Of a stretch of DNA of 16,378 bases, positions 6,366 to 14,694 are shown piece by piece. The position numbers and the translations under genes are program-made. Numbering within the stretch: position 1 is the stretch's first letter; every line of letters begins with the position of its first letter. The notes under the pieces were generated by a model, which had not been told where the DNA came from, searched no databases, and worked only from the letters and a program-made list of their open reading frames with translations. Source of the stretch: Candidatus Thorarchaeota archaeon (lineage in GTDB: Archaea; Asgardarchaeota; Thorarchaeia; Thorarchaeales; Thorarchaeaceae); the NCBI GenBank assembly GCA_019057595.1, contig DXJI01000009.1:1-16378 (forward strand). Reading direction: 5' to 3'.

Positions 6366-6659
6366 TCAGACCATCTTCAGAATCTTGGAGTCTCCAGGCT
6401 TAATGATCGCTATGGCTGAAACCATGAACGGTTTGCCTACAGTTTCACCTAGATCCCAAGAAGTGCCTTCAAATCTGTGTACTTTGATTTCTGATAGTTT
6501 TGCAAATCTTGTGATGTCTTCATAGTCGTCTTTCGGACAGTTTGCAGCAACCACTACAAGTTGTGCTGCACCATTCTTGATTGCATCAATTGAAGACTTT
6601 GCGCCTATTTCACACTGACCTGTGTTTACGGCACTTGCTATTGGTTGATTCAGGCTCAT
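6366..6659 (-). CDS. rpl30e: Large ribosomal subunit protein eL30
   Basis: A 97-aa eL30 of the L7Ae/L30e/S12e/Gadd45 RNA-binding superfamily, found in archaea and eukaryotes but not bacteria. Recognisable blocks are GAKSSIDAIKNGAAQLVVVAANCP, then FAKLSEIKVHRFEGTSWDLGETVGKPF with the conserved LG-x-x-x-GKP segment, and a hydrophobic last strand (VSAIAII). It binds kink-turn-like rRNA structures in the large subunit. ATG 6659 is preceded by GAGGT with 6-nt spacing. It lies 83 nt after rpoA2 behind its own promoter-like motif and 11 nt before nusA, the standard archaeal neighbourhood. Confidence 0.96.
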   Translation of the reverse strand: MSLNQPIASAVNTGQCEIGAKSSIDAIKNGAAQLVVVAANCPKDDYEDITRFAKLSEIKVHRFEGTSWDLGETVGKPFMVSAIAIIKPGDSKILKMV

Positions 6660-6718
6660 TGTATGACCTCGTATGTGATTTGTGGACAGAACCGAACGGG
6701 TTGCGTCAAATGGCTTTC

Positions 6719-6734
6719 AGTTTTAACGTTTCCG
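6719..6734 (-). promoter_or_regulatory. Candidate internal promoter before rpl30e
   Basis: CGGAAACGTTAAAACT on the minus strand combines a BRE-like stretch with a TATA-like GTTAAAA, 65 nt before the rpl30e ATG. It matches the tuf promoter candidate at 12 of 14 bases. It would let rpl30e-nusA be transcribed independently of the polymerase genes. Confidence 0.45.
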
Positions 6735-6742
6735 TCTTAGTC

Positions 6743-8116
6743 CTATTTTTTCTTCTTCTTCTTGGTAGATGTGAACTGTGGGTTCATGAGAAGATCAATG
6801 GCCCCTGTTCCAAGCGGTATGAGTTGGCCCAGGATGACGTTCTCCGTTATCCCTCTGAGGGGGTCTCGTGTTCCAGCGATACCCGCACCAAGAAGGTGTT
6901 TGATTGTGACCTCGAAGGCGGCCCTTGCCAGAGCGCTGTTCTTTGATCCGGAGATTCCATGTCGACCAATCTGACGGATTGTACCATCAGCAGTCATCAT
7001 GTCAGCCACGAGAATTATGTGTCTCACGTCAACATCCATGCCCTGCTCATTGAGCACACTCATGGCCTCCTGGATGATAGCGTTTCTTGTGGCTTCGATT
7101 CCGAGCACCTGAAAGATCTCTCGAAGGTTGTTTGTGTAGATCTTGTGAGGATTAACTCCTTCAATCTCTAAGGCATCCTCAAGGTTTGATCCCTCAGTGT
7201 AGAGGACGTAAGCGTCTGATTCCTTTCTGATTACGACATGTGTGACATTGTTGATTCCCTTGACACGTACTTCACGTATCTTCTCGCTCAGGCGTTGTAG
7301 GTCAGCCAGAGTTTCGTTTGCAGGGTATACAAAGATTGTATTGTCTGCAGCCTCTACCTCACCCTTAGCTTTGATCTTTGCCTGTATTGCTTCAGCAATG
7401 GCCTCAACTGTGAGACCCTTATCCTCCATCAGTTCAGGGTCAAATCGTATGTCAATGGCTTGTCTGAGTAAATCTATTGATACATTGCTTGCAACACTCT
7501 CGACCAAAACCATCTCTATGTTTCTTGCAATATCCTTCGCCACATTACGTTCTTTGGTATATTTCTCGACCAGATGGATTTTCATGGTAGGAGTGCTTGG
7601 ATTGTTCCTGGCGTCAACAATCTCGATAAGTCTGGGAAGACCCTGTGTGACGCTGAGTTCTGCAACACCCGCATAGTGGAATGTTCGAAGGGTCATCTGT
7701 GTACCTGGCTCTCCGATACTCTGGGCTGCAACTGTGCCCACTGCTTCACCAGGCTCTACGAGAGACCTCTCATAGGACTCTACAACGTTGTCACAGATAG
7801 AGTCGAACTCCTTCTTAGTGATGTCTAGACTACTCAACTTTGTAACAAGCTCTTCCATAACGCTTGGAGGGAGCCTACGTTCTTCCCGCATCTTATCGAA
7901 GCGTTTCTCCATGTGCTTGACAATGGCGGCACTGACTGCAGGTTCCTTAGCTACTGACTTCTTTGCTGCTGGTTTCTTTGCAGCAGTAGTAGTCTTCTTT
8001 GTCGGAGCTTTCTTAGTGGTTGCCTTCTTAGTTGCCGGTTTCTTCTTGGCCGCGGGTTTCTTTGCATCTGTTTTCTTCTTGGTTGCGGTGCTCTTCTTGG
8101 TTGTCTTCTTTGACAC
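6743..8116 (-). CDS. rpoA2: RNA polymerase subunit A'' with lysine-rich N-terminal tail
   Basis: A 457-aa C-terminal half of the archaeal largest subunit. It includes the trigger-loop region ([20 protein letters not shown] then [10 protein letters not shown], about residues 121-150, His147) and the clamp/jaw parts through [20 protein letters not shown]. Before the ordinary start of the domain (about residue 60 onward) lies a tail with 23 Lys among the first 57 residues, the rest mostly Ala, Thr and Pro in KKxxAKK-type repeats, like histone H1 or bacterial HU/HC tails. The protein ends in six lysines. The start is GTG 8116 with a strong AGGAGGTC SD overlapping the end of rpoA1 (14-nt gap). Because this SD is so good, the tail is probably really translated; no equally good SD was identified further downstream. 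Confidence 0.96.
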   Translation of the reverse strand: MSKKTTKKSTATKKKTDAKKPAAKKKPATKKATTKKAPTKKTTTAAKKPAAKKSVAKEPAVSAAIVKHMEKRFDKMREERRLPPSVMEELVTKLSSLDITKKEFDSICDNVVESYERSLVEPGEAVGTVAAQSIGEPGTQMTLRTFHYAGVAELSVTQGLPRLIEIVDARNNPSTPTMKIHLVEKYTKERNVAKDIARNIEMVLVESVASNVSIDLLRQAIDIRFDPELMEDKGLTVEAIAEAIQAKIKAKGEVEAADNTIFVYPANETLADLQRLSEKIREVRVKGINNVTHVVIRKESDAYVLYTEGSNLEDALEIEGVNPHKIYTNNLREIFQVLGIEATRNAIIQEAMSVLNEQGMDVDVRHIILVADMMTADGTIRQIGRHGISGSKNSALARAAFEVTIKHLLGAGIAGTRDPLRGITENVILGQLIPLGTGAIDLLMNPQFTSTKKKKKK

Positions 8117-8130
8117 TGTCTAGACCTCCT

Positions 8131-10788
8131 CTAATTCATCCTTGGTTTGCCAAGGACCTTCTCAATCGCAATATCGATGTTGACAGAGCGTCCATGGTCC
8201 GACTTGCTCGGGTCGACACCATCATCACCGAAACGGAATTGGACTATTCGTCCCGGTGCGGTTCTGACCGTTCCATCACTCTCTACTTTGAGGTCCTGTA
8301 GGGCTGTCATGAGACGCCTCTGCATGTATCCGGATGTTGAGGTTCGCACAGCTGTGTCTACGAGACCTTCGCGGCCTCCTGCTGCGTGGAACCAGTATTC
8401 TATAGGATCGAGTCCACTCTTGTAGCTGGAAGTGACAAACCCTCGTGCTCGTGCACCAAGGTCACCCCTCTCAAAGTGTGGGAGTGTACGACCAACATAA
8501 CCCCTGTGGATACGTTCTCCTCTGACCGCCTGCTGTCCTACGACTGCAGCCATCTGTGAGAGGTTCAGTCTTGAACCACGGGCTCCAGTCTGAGCCATGA
8601 TGACCGCTGAGTTTTCAAGACCCAGATGCTCACCTGCCACTTCACCAGCTGAGTCTCGTGCCTCAGCCAAAGTGGCCATAATTCTCTGTTCAAGGGTTTC
8701 CAGTAGGGTCTGACCTGGGTTGGGATCAAGTTCCCCTCGTTTGTAGGTTTCAATGAGTTGGTTTACCTTTGCGTCTGCATCATCAAGAATCCGTTTGATT
8801 CGTTGAGAGGCTGGTCGAGGTAGTGTAACATCATTGAGTCCCATGGAGAATCCTCTGTCAGTGATGAGTCGGACGAGGAGTCTTCCAACGGAGTCCAGGA
8901 ATATTCTTGCTGTGGTCGGTCCCTTCTCCTTGATGATTCGGTGGAAAAGAGAGTCTGGTTCGCCAGCACCAAACGCTTTCTCATCAACCACACCAAATTC
9001 TAGGTTCCCATCCCGTACAACTACATAAGAATCAAACTCACAGTCCTCTCTCTTACAGGTCTGACATTTCCTGCAGATGTTCGCCTTGAACGAGATGTTG
9101 ATTCCCTCAGGGATGAACATGCTGAAGATCTGCTTTCCAGTCCATAGCGGGACTGGAGCAATGATTGCTGGATCTGGAGGTGTACCCTCAAAGTTTGCAG
9201 TGGCCAAGAGTTGGTTGACTTGGTTCAGTGTATAAAGACTGGACTTCCTTGTCAAGAGGAACGCAGCCGAGATGTAATCCTGCAGTGCTCCAATGATTGG
9301 ACCACCATATCGAGGTGAGAGAATCTGTTCCTGTACCCGCATCAGAACTCGAGCCTCAGCTCGTGACTCCTCGGACTGTGGTACATGAAGATTCATCTCG
9401 TCACCGTCAAAATCCGCGTTGTATGGCGGGCAAACGTAGAGTGAGAGTCTGAAAGTCCTGTAGGGCATCACCCGCACCTCGTGTGCCATGATAGACATCC
9501 TGTGCAGTGATGGTTGTCTGTTGAATAGAACAATGTCTCCTGAGTTCAGGTGACGTTCGACGATGAAACCAGGCTCAATAGTATCAGCAATTACTGACCT
9601 CTCTTTTACGAACCGTAGGTCCACACGACGACCATCTGTACGGATGAGATAGTTACATCCGGGGTGTATGTCAGGACCACGAATGACGAGGTCTTTCATT
9701 TCTTCTAGGTTCCATTCGGTCACTCGTTGTGGAATGGTAAGGATTCTGGCGATCTGTTCCGGTACACCGACCTCGTTCATGCTCAGGTTGGGGTCAGGCG
9801 AAATCACAGTACGTGCTGAGAAGTCGACTCGTTTTCCTGAAAGGTTTGATCGGAAACGACCCTCTTTCCCTTTCAGTCGTTGAGCGAGTGTCCTGAGGGC
9901 ACGACCGGATCGGTGCCGTGCTGGTGGGATTCCACTCACACCATTGTCGAAATAGGTCGTACAATGATACTGTAACAGCTCCCACAGGTCCTCAACGATG
10001 AGCTGAGGTGCACCTGCATCCAGGTTCTCACGAAGTCTCTGATTGATACGAATGATGTCAATGAGCTTGTGACTCAGGTCATCTTCGCTCCTGACACCGG
10101 ATTCAAGCGTAATTGATGGGCGGACAGTCACTGGTGGCACTGCGAGAACTGTGAGTATGGACCACTCGAGTCGAGCTGCCTCTGGATTAATGCCCAGAAG
10201 GCGGTAGTCATCATCTTCGATGTTCTCCAAGCGTGCTCTGATGTCAATGGGAGTGAGTCGGACTGAGCCTGCTTCGCCTACCTCATAGATGGAGGTAGGT
10301 TTCTCCAGTTTCAGTTTGAGTTGCTCCTCTTCACAATGAGGACATTTCTTGGCCTTTGCAGCCCTCTTCAAGATCTCGTTTGACAGGTTTGCAGTCTTCT
10401 GTCCAATTTCGGGGTATCTCTTGAAGAGCCGCTGATAGTGATCAATCTCCTCGTCTGACAAGAGTATTCTATTGCATCCTCTGCATATGGCTCGAAGGAC
10501 CTTGTGAATGACCTTCGCATAACCCTCATGCATGATTGGGCGAGCGAGTTCAATATGACCAAAGTGTCCTGGGCAGTTGCCAACTCGGTTACCACAAGTT
10601 CTACAACGCTGACCAGGGTCGATCACACCAAGCTTTGGATCCATGATACCGCTATCAATTGGATAACCGTCTTCGTCGTAAGTGTCAGCTACGACAATCT
10701 GAGCAACAGACATCTTTCTGATGTCCTCTGGGGACAGTAGTCCGAACTCGATTGAGTCAATCTTCTTGGTTGTCAATCCCGATATCAT
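8131..10788 (-). CDS. rpoA1: RNA polymerase subunit A'
   Basis: An 885-aa N-terminal half of the largest subunit, of normal length, with the catalytic site. The invariant NADFDGDEMNLHVPQ (residues 457-471) supplies the three Mg-binding aspartates (459, 461, 463). N-terminal zinc sites are C62-x2-C65-x6-C72-x2-H75 and C102/C105 with C149/C152. A further Cys cluster, C572, C575, C578 and C583, is known in archaeal A' subunits. The sequence ends ...DIAIEKVLGKPRMN and the remainder is encoded by rpoA2. ATG 10788 follows the rpoB TAG with no gap, and the GGAG SD lies inside the last rpoB codons, so translation is coupled. No intein is seen. Confidence 0.98.
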   Translation of the reverse strand: MISGLTTKKIDSIEFGLLSPEDIRKMSVAQIVVADTYDEDGYPIDSGIMDPKLGVIDPGQRCRTCGNRVGNCPGHFGHIELARPIMHEGYAKVIHKVLRAICRGCNRILLSDEEIDHYQRLFKRYPEIGQKTANLSNEILKRAAKAKKCPHCEEEQLKLKLEKPTSIYEVGEAGSVRLTPIDIRARLENIEDDDYRLLGINPEAARLEWSILTVLAVPPVTVRPSITLESGVRSEDDLSHKLIDIIRINQRLRENLDAGAPQLIVEDLWELLQYHCTTYFDNGVSGIPPARHRSGRALRTLAQRLKGKEGRFRSNLSGKRVDFSARTVISPDPNLSMNEVGVPEQIARILTIPQRVTEWNLEEMKDLVIRGPDIHPGCNYLIRTDGRRVDLRFVKERSVIADTIEPGFIVERHLNSGDIVLFNRQPSLHRMSIMAHEVRVMPYRTFRLSLYVCPPYNADFDGDEMNLHVPQSEESRAEARVLMRVQEQILSPRYGGPIIGALQDYISAAFLLTRKSSLYTLNQVNQLLATANFEGTPPDPAIIAPVPLWTGKQIFSMFIPEGINISFKANICRKCQTCKREDCEFDSYVVVRDGNLEFGVVDEKAFGAGEPDSLFHRIIKEKGPTTARIFLDSVGRLLVRLITDRGFSMGLNDVTLPRPASQRIKRILDDADAKVNQLIETYKRGELDPNPGQTLLETLEQRIMATLAEARDSAGEVAGEHLGLENSAVIMAQTGARGSRLNLSQMAAVVGQQAVRGERIHRGYVGRTLPHFERGDLGARARGFVTSSYKSGLDPIEYWFHAAGGREGLVDTAVRTSTSGYMQRRLMTALQDLKVESDGTVRTAPGRIVQFRFGDDGVDPSKSDHGRSVNIDIAIEKVLGKPRMN

Positions 10789-13700
10789 CTAGATCATCTC
10801 CTTCAATCGTAGCCTGGTGGCCAGACCGAGTGACATCATTTCTTGTATTAGTAGTTTGAAAGCATAGGACACCACAACACTACTGATCTTGGCATTTGTG
10901 CCGCATATTGGACAGTAGTACTGGTCCTTGTTACGGTCGTAGACTCCAATCAGACCGCACTCTTCGCAGACCAGCATGTTGCTCTTGTCTGACTCATCCA
11001 GAAGTCTTCCTTTGAGAAGAATCGCTGCACCGTGACCAATCAGTACATCACGCTCCATCTCTCCAAACCGGAGTCCTCCCTCTCTGGCACGTCCCTCAGT
11101 GGGTTGACGTGTCAGAATCTGGACTGGACCTCTAGCTCGGGCGTGTATCTTGTCTGCGACCATGTGGTGGAGCTTCTGGTAGAAGATGACACCCATGAAG
11201 ATGTCGACCTTGAGCCTCTCACCTGTGATTCCAGAGTACATGGTCTCGCGACCGTTATGCTTCAGTCCATGCTTCTTCAGTATCTCGAAAAGTTCCTCTT
11301 CTGTAACACCACAGAATGGTGTGGCATCTTGTTGTTTGCCCACCATGCATGCTGCTTTACCAGCTACCATCTCCAAGATCTGACCAATGGTCATTCTGCT
11401 TGGAATGGCATGAGGATTGACAAGAAGGTCGGGAACGACTCCATCCTCAGTGAATGGGAGGTCCTGTTGGGGTACAATGTATCCAATGACTCCCTTCTGT
11501 CCGTGACGTGATGCGTATTTGTCACCGAGCTCAGGAATCCTGAGGTCTCGGACTTTCACCTTCACTAGACGATTACCATCAATGGTTTCTGTCAAGATGA
11601 CGCTGTCGACAACACCTGCTTCTCCGTGACGGACTGCCACAGATGTTTCACGACGGTTTGGTGAGGCGATCTCGAACTCAGAGTATTCCTCCAAGAATCT
11701 TGGTGGAGAGGTCCTGCCGATTAGTACGTCACCGCCTAGCACCTCGACCTCTGTTTCGATGATACCATCTTCTCCAAGGTTTCTGTATGATTCTGAGGCT
11801 CTGTATCCTCTCACACTGCGGTCGGGAATCTCGAACCGGTCCTCCTGTCCACCGGGATACTTTCTCTCTTCGCTCTCGTACACTCTTGCGAAGGTACTTC
11901 TTCCCAGACCTCGTTCAATAGAGGCCTTGTTCATGATGAGTGCGTCTTCTATGTTATACCCTTCAAATGAAAGAATGGCTACAACGAAGTTCTGTCCTGC
12001 TGGACGATCCTCATAGCCAATCGAGTCCATAGCACGGGTCTTGACCAGTGGAATCTGTGGGTAGTGGAAGAAGTGTGAACGGGTATCGGCACGGTATCTG
12101 AAATTGGAAGCTGGAACTCCCACTGATTGTTTTGCCATACCTGCCATGTACACATTACGTGGTGATTGGTTCCTCTCTGGGAATGGAATCAGTGCTGCTG
12201 AGATACCCAGTATAGTGGAAGGCACTATCTCCATGTGGGTACTGTTTGGAAGAATTTCATCAGGATACATCGCAATCAGCGTGTTTTCTTCTTCCTCAGC
12301 GTCAATGAACTCTACATTTCCATTTCTTAGGAGATCCAAGAATCCCCACTCTGTGTCCTGTATCATTCGAAGATGTTCATCAGTGAGGCGGCTCTTTCCG
12401 TTCTCAACGACAATGACCGGTCTCCGTACACGTCCTGCGTCGCAGTTGACTTGTACCTCGTGTGTATCTTCATAATACGCAATGTTTGTCTGATGGTCAA
12501 TCTCACCAGCACGCCGCTTCTGTCGCATTGTCTTGACCAATACCTGCGGAGCAGGATGGACTCCAACAAGTCGACCATTCAGGAAGACATCGGCCCACTT
12601 TGAACCGCGTTTTCCTAGAAGCTTCTCAATCGGTTCAACTTCACCCTTGAGCAGGGCTCGCTCAACTGTGTCCTCTTCGGTGCCAACAGAGATGTATGCC
12701 ATCATTGCGAGGTTCTTCACAAGACCGCAGTTGGGCCCTTCTGGTGTTTCGTTGGGACAGATCTTGCCCCAGTGAGTCGAATGAAGGTCTCGTGCCTCGA
12801 AGTGTGGTTGTGAGCGCGAGAGGGGCGAAACAACCCTTCTGAGGTGTGACAGTGAAGAAACGTAGTTGGTCCTATCGAGTAGTTGTGATACGCCTGCCTT
12901 ACCACCGACCCAGTTGCCTGTGGCTAAAGCATGCTTTAGTCTCTGTGTGATTACATCTGCTCTCACTGCAGTTCTGATGTTGGGTTTACGACCACGGACA
13001 GCAGTGCGCTCTAGCTGGTACTTGATATCACGGGTAAGTGAATAGAGGGCCACTCGGAACAGTGACATCAGAAGGTCTCCTGAGAGTTTCAGACGTTTGT
13101 TTGCATAGTGGTCCTTGTCGTCAGGTGATCGCTTGCTGAGAACCAACTCGAGAAGACGTTCTACCATCTGGCCCAGATAGTAAGACTTCTGGAGGCGAGT
13201 GTCGTCTTCTGTTCCAATATGTGGGAGAAGATAGCGGTCAAGAACCTTTTCTGCACGTGCGAGTCTGTACTCCTTTGTCTGACCTACAGCCACTCGTTTT
13301 CCAATGAAGTCCAATGCGTTGGTGCGGGTAGAACCCTCTTCCTCTTCACGGGTTGCGTTAATCGGGGCTGATTGTTCGATTGTCACAATCAGTTCATTGC
13401 GAATCTCGTCATCATCTGAGATAACGTCAACAATCTCTCTGTCAGACTCAAGGCCAAGAGCCTTTAGAAGAATAGCGAGCGGAATCTTTCCGGGCACAGA
13501 TGGGAATGAAACTCTTAGCTCGCCAGTTCGCTTTCTCTCGATTGTCACTGGCGCCCTGAATCCACGGGAGGTCGAGAACACCTTAGCAACGTGGGTAAAG
13601 CTGGAGCTCTTACTTGCCTCCTCAATCAAAATCCTGTTCGGCGCCAAATCTTCCTGTGTAACAAGAACACGCTCTGAACCATTGATGATGAAGTAACCAC

Positions 13701-14166
13701 CAGGATCTTTAGGATCTTCTCCATGAATGATGAGGTCATCATCTGATAGTCCAAAGAGATGACACTTTTCACTTCTGAGCATGATGGGTAAGTCACCAAT
13801 GTATATCCTCATGGTCTCAAGCCGTGTCGAAACTGATCCTTCCTTTCGGACAGGGGTCATGTCGAGGTGTATCTTGCTTGCATACGTGAGGTTTCTAATT
13901 CTAGCTTCATTTGGGTAGAGCTTGTGTTCGCTACCGTCAGCCTCTCGAATAGATGGCTCATCGATGTGGATGTCACCCAGTTCCACAACATAGCCTTCTA
14001 TCTTCGGCGTGAGCTTGCCAACACTGTCTACTACAAACTGGAGCTCTTCTCTGATAAACCGGTTAAACGAGTCAAGATGCTGACCTACTAATCCATACTG
14101 ATCGAAGAATGACTCTATCACTGGCCAGTACTTTTCCCGTTCGTTTGTCCCCTTTGCCTTTGCCAT
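10789..14166 (-). CDS. rpoB: RNA polymerase subunit B (undivided)
   Basis: A 1125-aa second-largest subunit in one piece, not split into B' and B''. Hallmarks include the central GLVKNLAMMAYISVG region, AILSFEGYNIEDALIMN, GDKYASRHGQKGVIG, and GEMERDVLIGHGAAILLKGRL near the C-terminus. The C-terminal zinc ribbon is C1067-x2-C1070 and C1085-x2-C1088. Length is normal and no intein is apparent. ATG 14166 (MAKAKGTNEREKYWPVIESF) is the only sensible start, although its SD is weak (TGTGATT). rpoA1 follows immediately. Upstream, after 152 nt, is tRNA-Lys rather than rpoH, which precedes rpoB in many archaea. Confidence 0.98.
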   Translation of the reverse strand: MAKAKGTNEREKYWPVIESFFDQYGLVGQHLDSFNRFIREELQFVVDSVGKLTPKIEGYVVELGDIHIDEPSIREADGSEHKLYPNEARIRNLTYASKIHLDMTPVRKEGSVSTRLETMRIYIGDLPIMLRSEKCHLFGLSDDDLIIHGEDPKDPGGYFIINGSERVLVTQEDLAPNRILIEEASKSSSFTHVAKVFSTSRGFRAPVTIERKRTGELRVSFPSVPGKIPLAILLKALGLESDREIVDVISDDDEIRNELIVTIEQSAPINATREEEEGSTRTNALDFIGKRVAVGQTKEYRLARAEKVLDRYLLPHIGTEDDTRLQKSYYLGQMVERLLELVLSKRSPDDKDHYANKRLKLSGDLLMSLFRVALYSLTRDIKYQLERTAVRGRKPNIRTAVRADVITQRLKHALATGNWVGGKAGVSQLLDRTNYVSSLSHLRRVVSPLSRSQPHFEARDLHSTHWGKICPNETPEGPNCGLVKNLAMMAYISVGTEEDTVERALLKGEVEPIEKLLGKRGSKWADVFLNGRLVGVHPAPQVLVKTMRQKRRAGEIDHQTNIAYYEDTHEVQVNCDAGRVRRPVIVVENGKSRLTDEHLRMIQDTEWGFLDLLRNGNVEFIDAEEEENTLIAMYPDEILPNSTHMEIVPSTILGISAALIPFPERNQSPRNVYMAGMAKQSVGVPASNFRYRADTRSHFFHYPQIPLVKTRAMDSIGYEDRPAGQNFVVAILSFEGYNIEDALIMNKASIERGLGRSTFARVYESEERKYPGGQEDRFEIPDRSVRGYRASESYRNLGEDGIIETEVEVLGGDVLIGRTSPPRFLEEYSEFEIASPNRRETSVAVRHGEAGVVDSVILTETIDGNRLVKVKVRDLRIPELGDKYASRHGQKGVIGYIVPQQDLPFTEDGVVPDLLVNPHAIPSRMTIGQILEMVAGKAACMVGKQQDATPFCGVTEEELFEILKKHGLKHNGRETMYSGITGERLKVDIFMGVIFYQKLHHMVADKIHARARGPVQILTRQPTEGRAREGGLRFGEMERDVLIGHGAAILLKGRLLDESDKSNMLVCEECGLIGVYDRNKDQYYCPICGTNAKISSVVVSYAFKLLIQEMMSLGLATRLRLKEMI

Positions 14167-14204
14167 GTAATCACATCGTGAATGCGAAGGACGGGGAACT
14201 ACTG

Positions 14205-14223
14205 CTATGCATACACGCTTCCC
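14205..14223 (-). promoter_or_regulatory. Candidate rpoB promoter
   Basis: GGGAAGCGT followed by GTATGCATAG on the minus strand resembles a BRE plus TATA. Transcription would start about 20 nt before the rpoB ATG. The GGAAGCGT part recurs before tuf, rpl30e and rps12 in close variants. The TATA half is poor. Confidence 0.3.
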
Positions 14224-14318
14224 AACGCATGGAAACCCAGAAAATCCGAGCTCACCAACTGCTGCAATAGCCGCCCCGTTTGTTTTGCCCTTACAGATCT
14301 ACTCCGAGCCGCATGCAA

Positions 14319-14395
14319 TGGCGGGCTCGGCGGGATTCGAACCCGCGGCCATCAGGTTAAAAGCCTGCTGCGCTACCTGTCTGCGCCACGAGCCC
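14319..14395 (-). tRNA. tRNA-Lys(UUU)
   Basis: The 74-nt body plus an encoded CCA fold as a cloverleaf. The acceptor stem is GGGCTCG/CGAGCCC with discriminator G. The D stem is GCGC/GCGC, the anticodon loop CTTTTAA has anticodon TTT, and the T arm is GCGGG-TTCGAAT-CCCGC. The outermost anticodon-stem pair (27-43) is a G-A mismatch. There is no intron. It is on the same strand as rpoB, 152 nt upstream, and might be co-transcribed with the polymerase genes. Confidence 0.95.
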
Positions 14396-14694
14396 TAAAG
14401 TCAAGTTTTGACCATAGTTGCCCCATCGTCTATGACATCATCGTGTATTACAATTAGTCCAGTGGACGCAACATACGACCATGCATGAATGGGAAGCAGT
14501 TCTGTCTGAGCAAAGGACGGGGAATTCCGTAGCAATAAAAGGATTGCGATAAAACGACAAATGGCATGACATCTAGGGACGGCTTGGCTAAGTGAGCCAC
14601 GTTAGTATAGACCTTTGACAGTAATAAACTTACTCAGTTATTGATTCGAATGTGAACCACAAGAGAAATTTGGTGCAAATATCCGTGAACCCCT
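14396..14694. other. Divergent intergenic region
   Basis: About 300 nt without a convincing gene lie between the tRNA-Lys (minus) and the HExxxH protein (plus). Two plus-strand TATA-like boxes occur, CAATAAAAGG near 14532 and GCGATAAAAC near 14547. A small hairpin (TGGCT/AGCCA) lies at 14585-14599. The boxes are too far from the ATG at 14695 to be its obvious promoter unless there is a leader of over 100 nt. No rpoH is encoded here on either strand. Confidence 0.4.

Noticed and set aside
7788..8123. Plus-strand frame with a hydrophobic [18 protein letters not shown] stretch, looking like membrane helices
   Set aside because: It is the antisense of the lysine-rich tail of RpoA'' (AAG/AAA read backwards gives CTT/TTT); it is an artefact of composition.
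9040..9080. Extra Cys cluster in RpoA' (C572, C575, C578, C583) as a novel zinc site
   Set aside because: A C-x2-C-x2-C-x4-C block at this position is known in other archaeal A' subunits, so it is not new.
12230..12260. Split point between B' and B'' in RpoB
   Set aside because: The reading frame is continuous through 1125 residues with no stop or restart; this lineage has the fused form.
14182..14457. A 91-aa plus-strand open frame over the rpoB-upstream region
   Set aside because: It runs antisense through the tRNA-Lys gene and its protein resembles no family; it is a chance frame.
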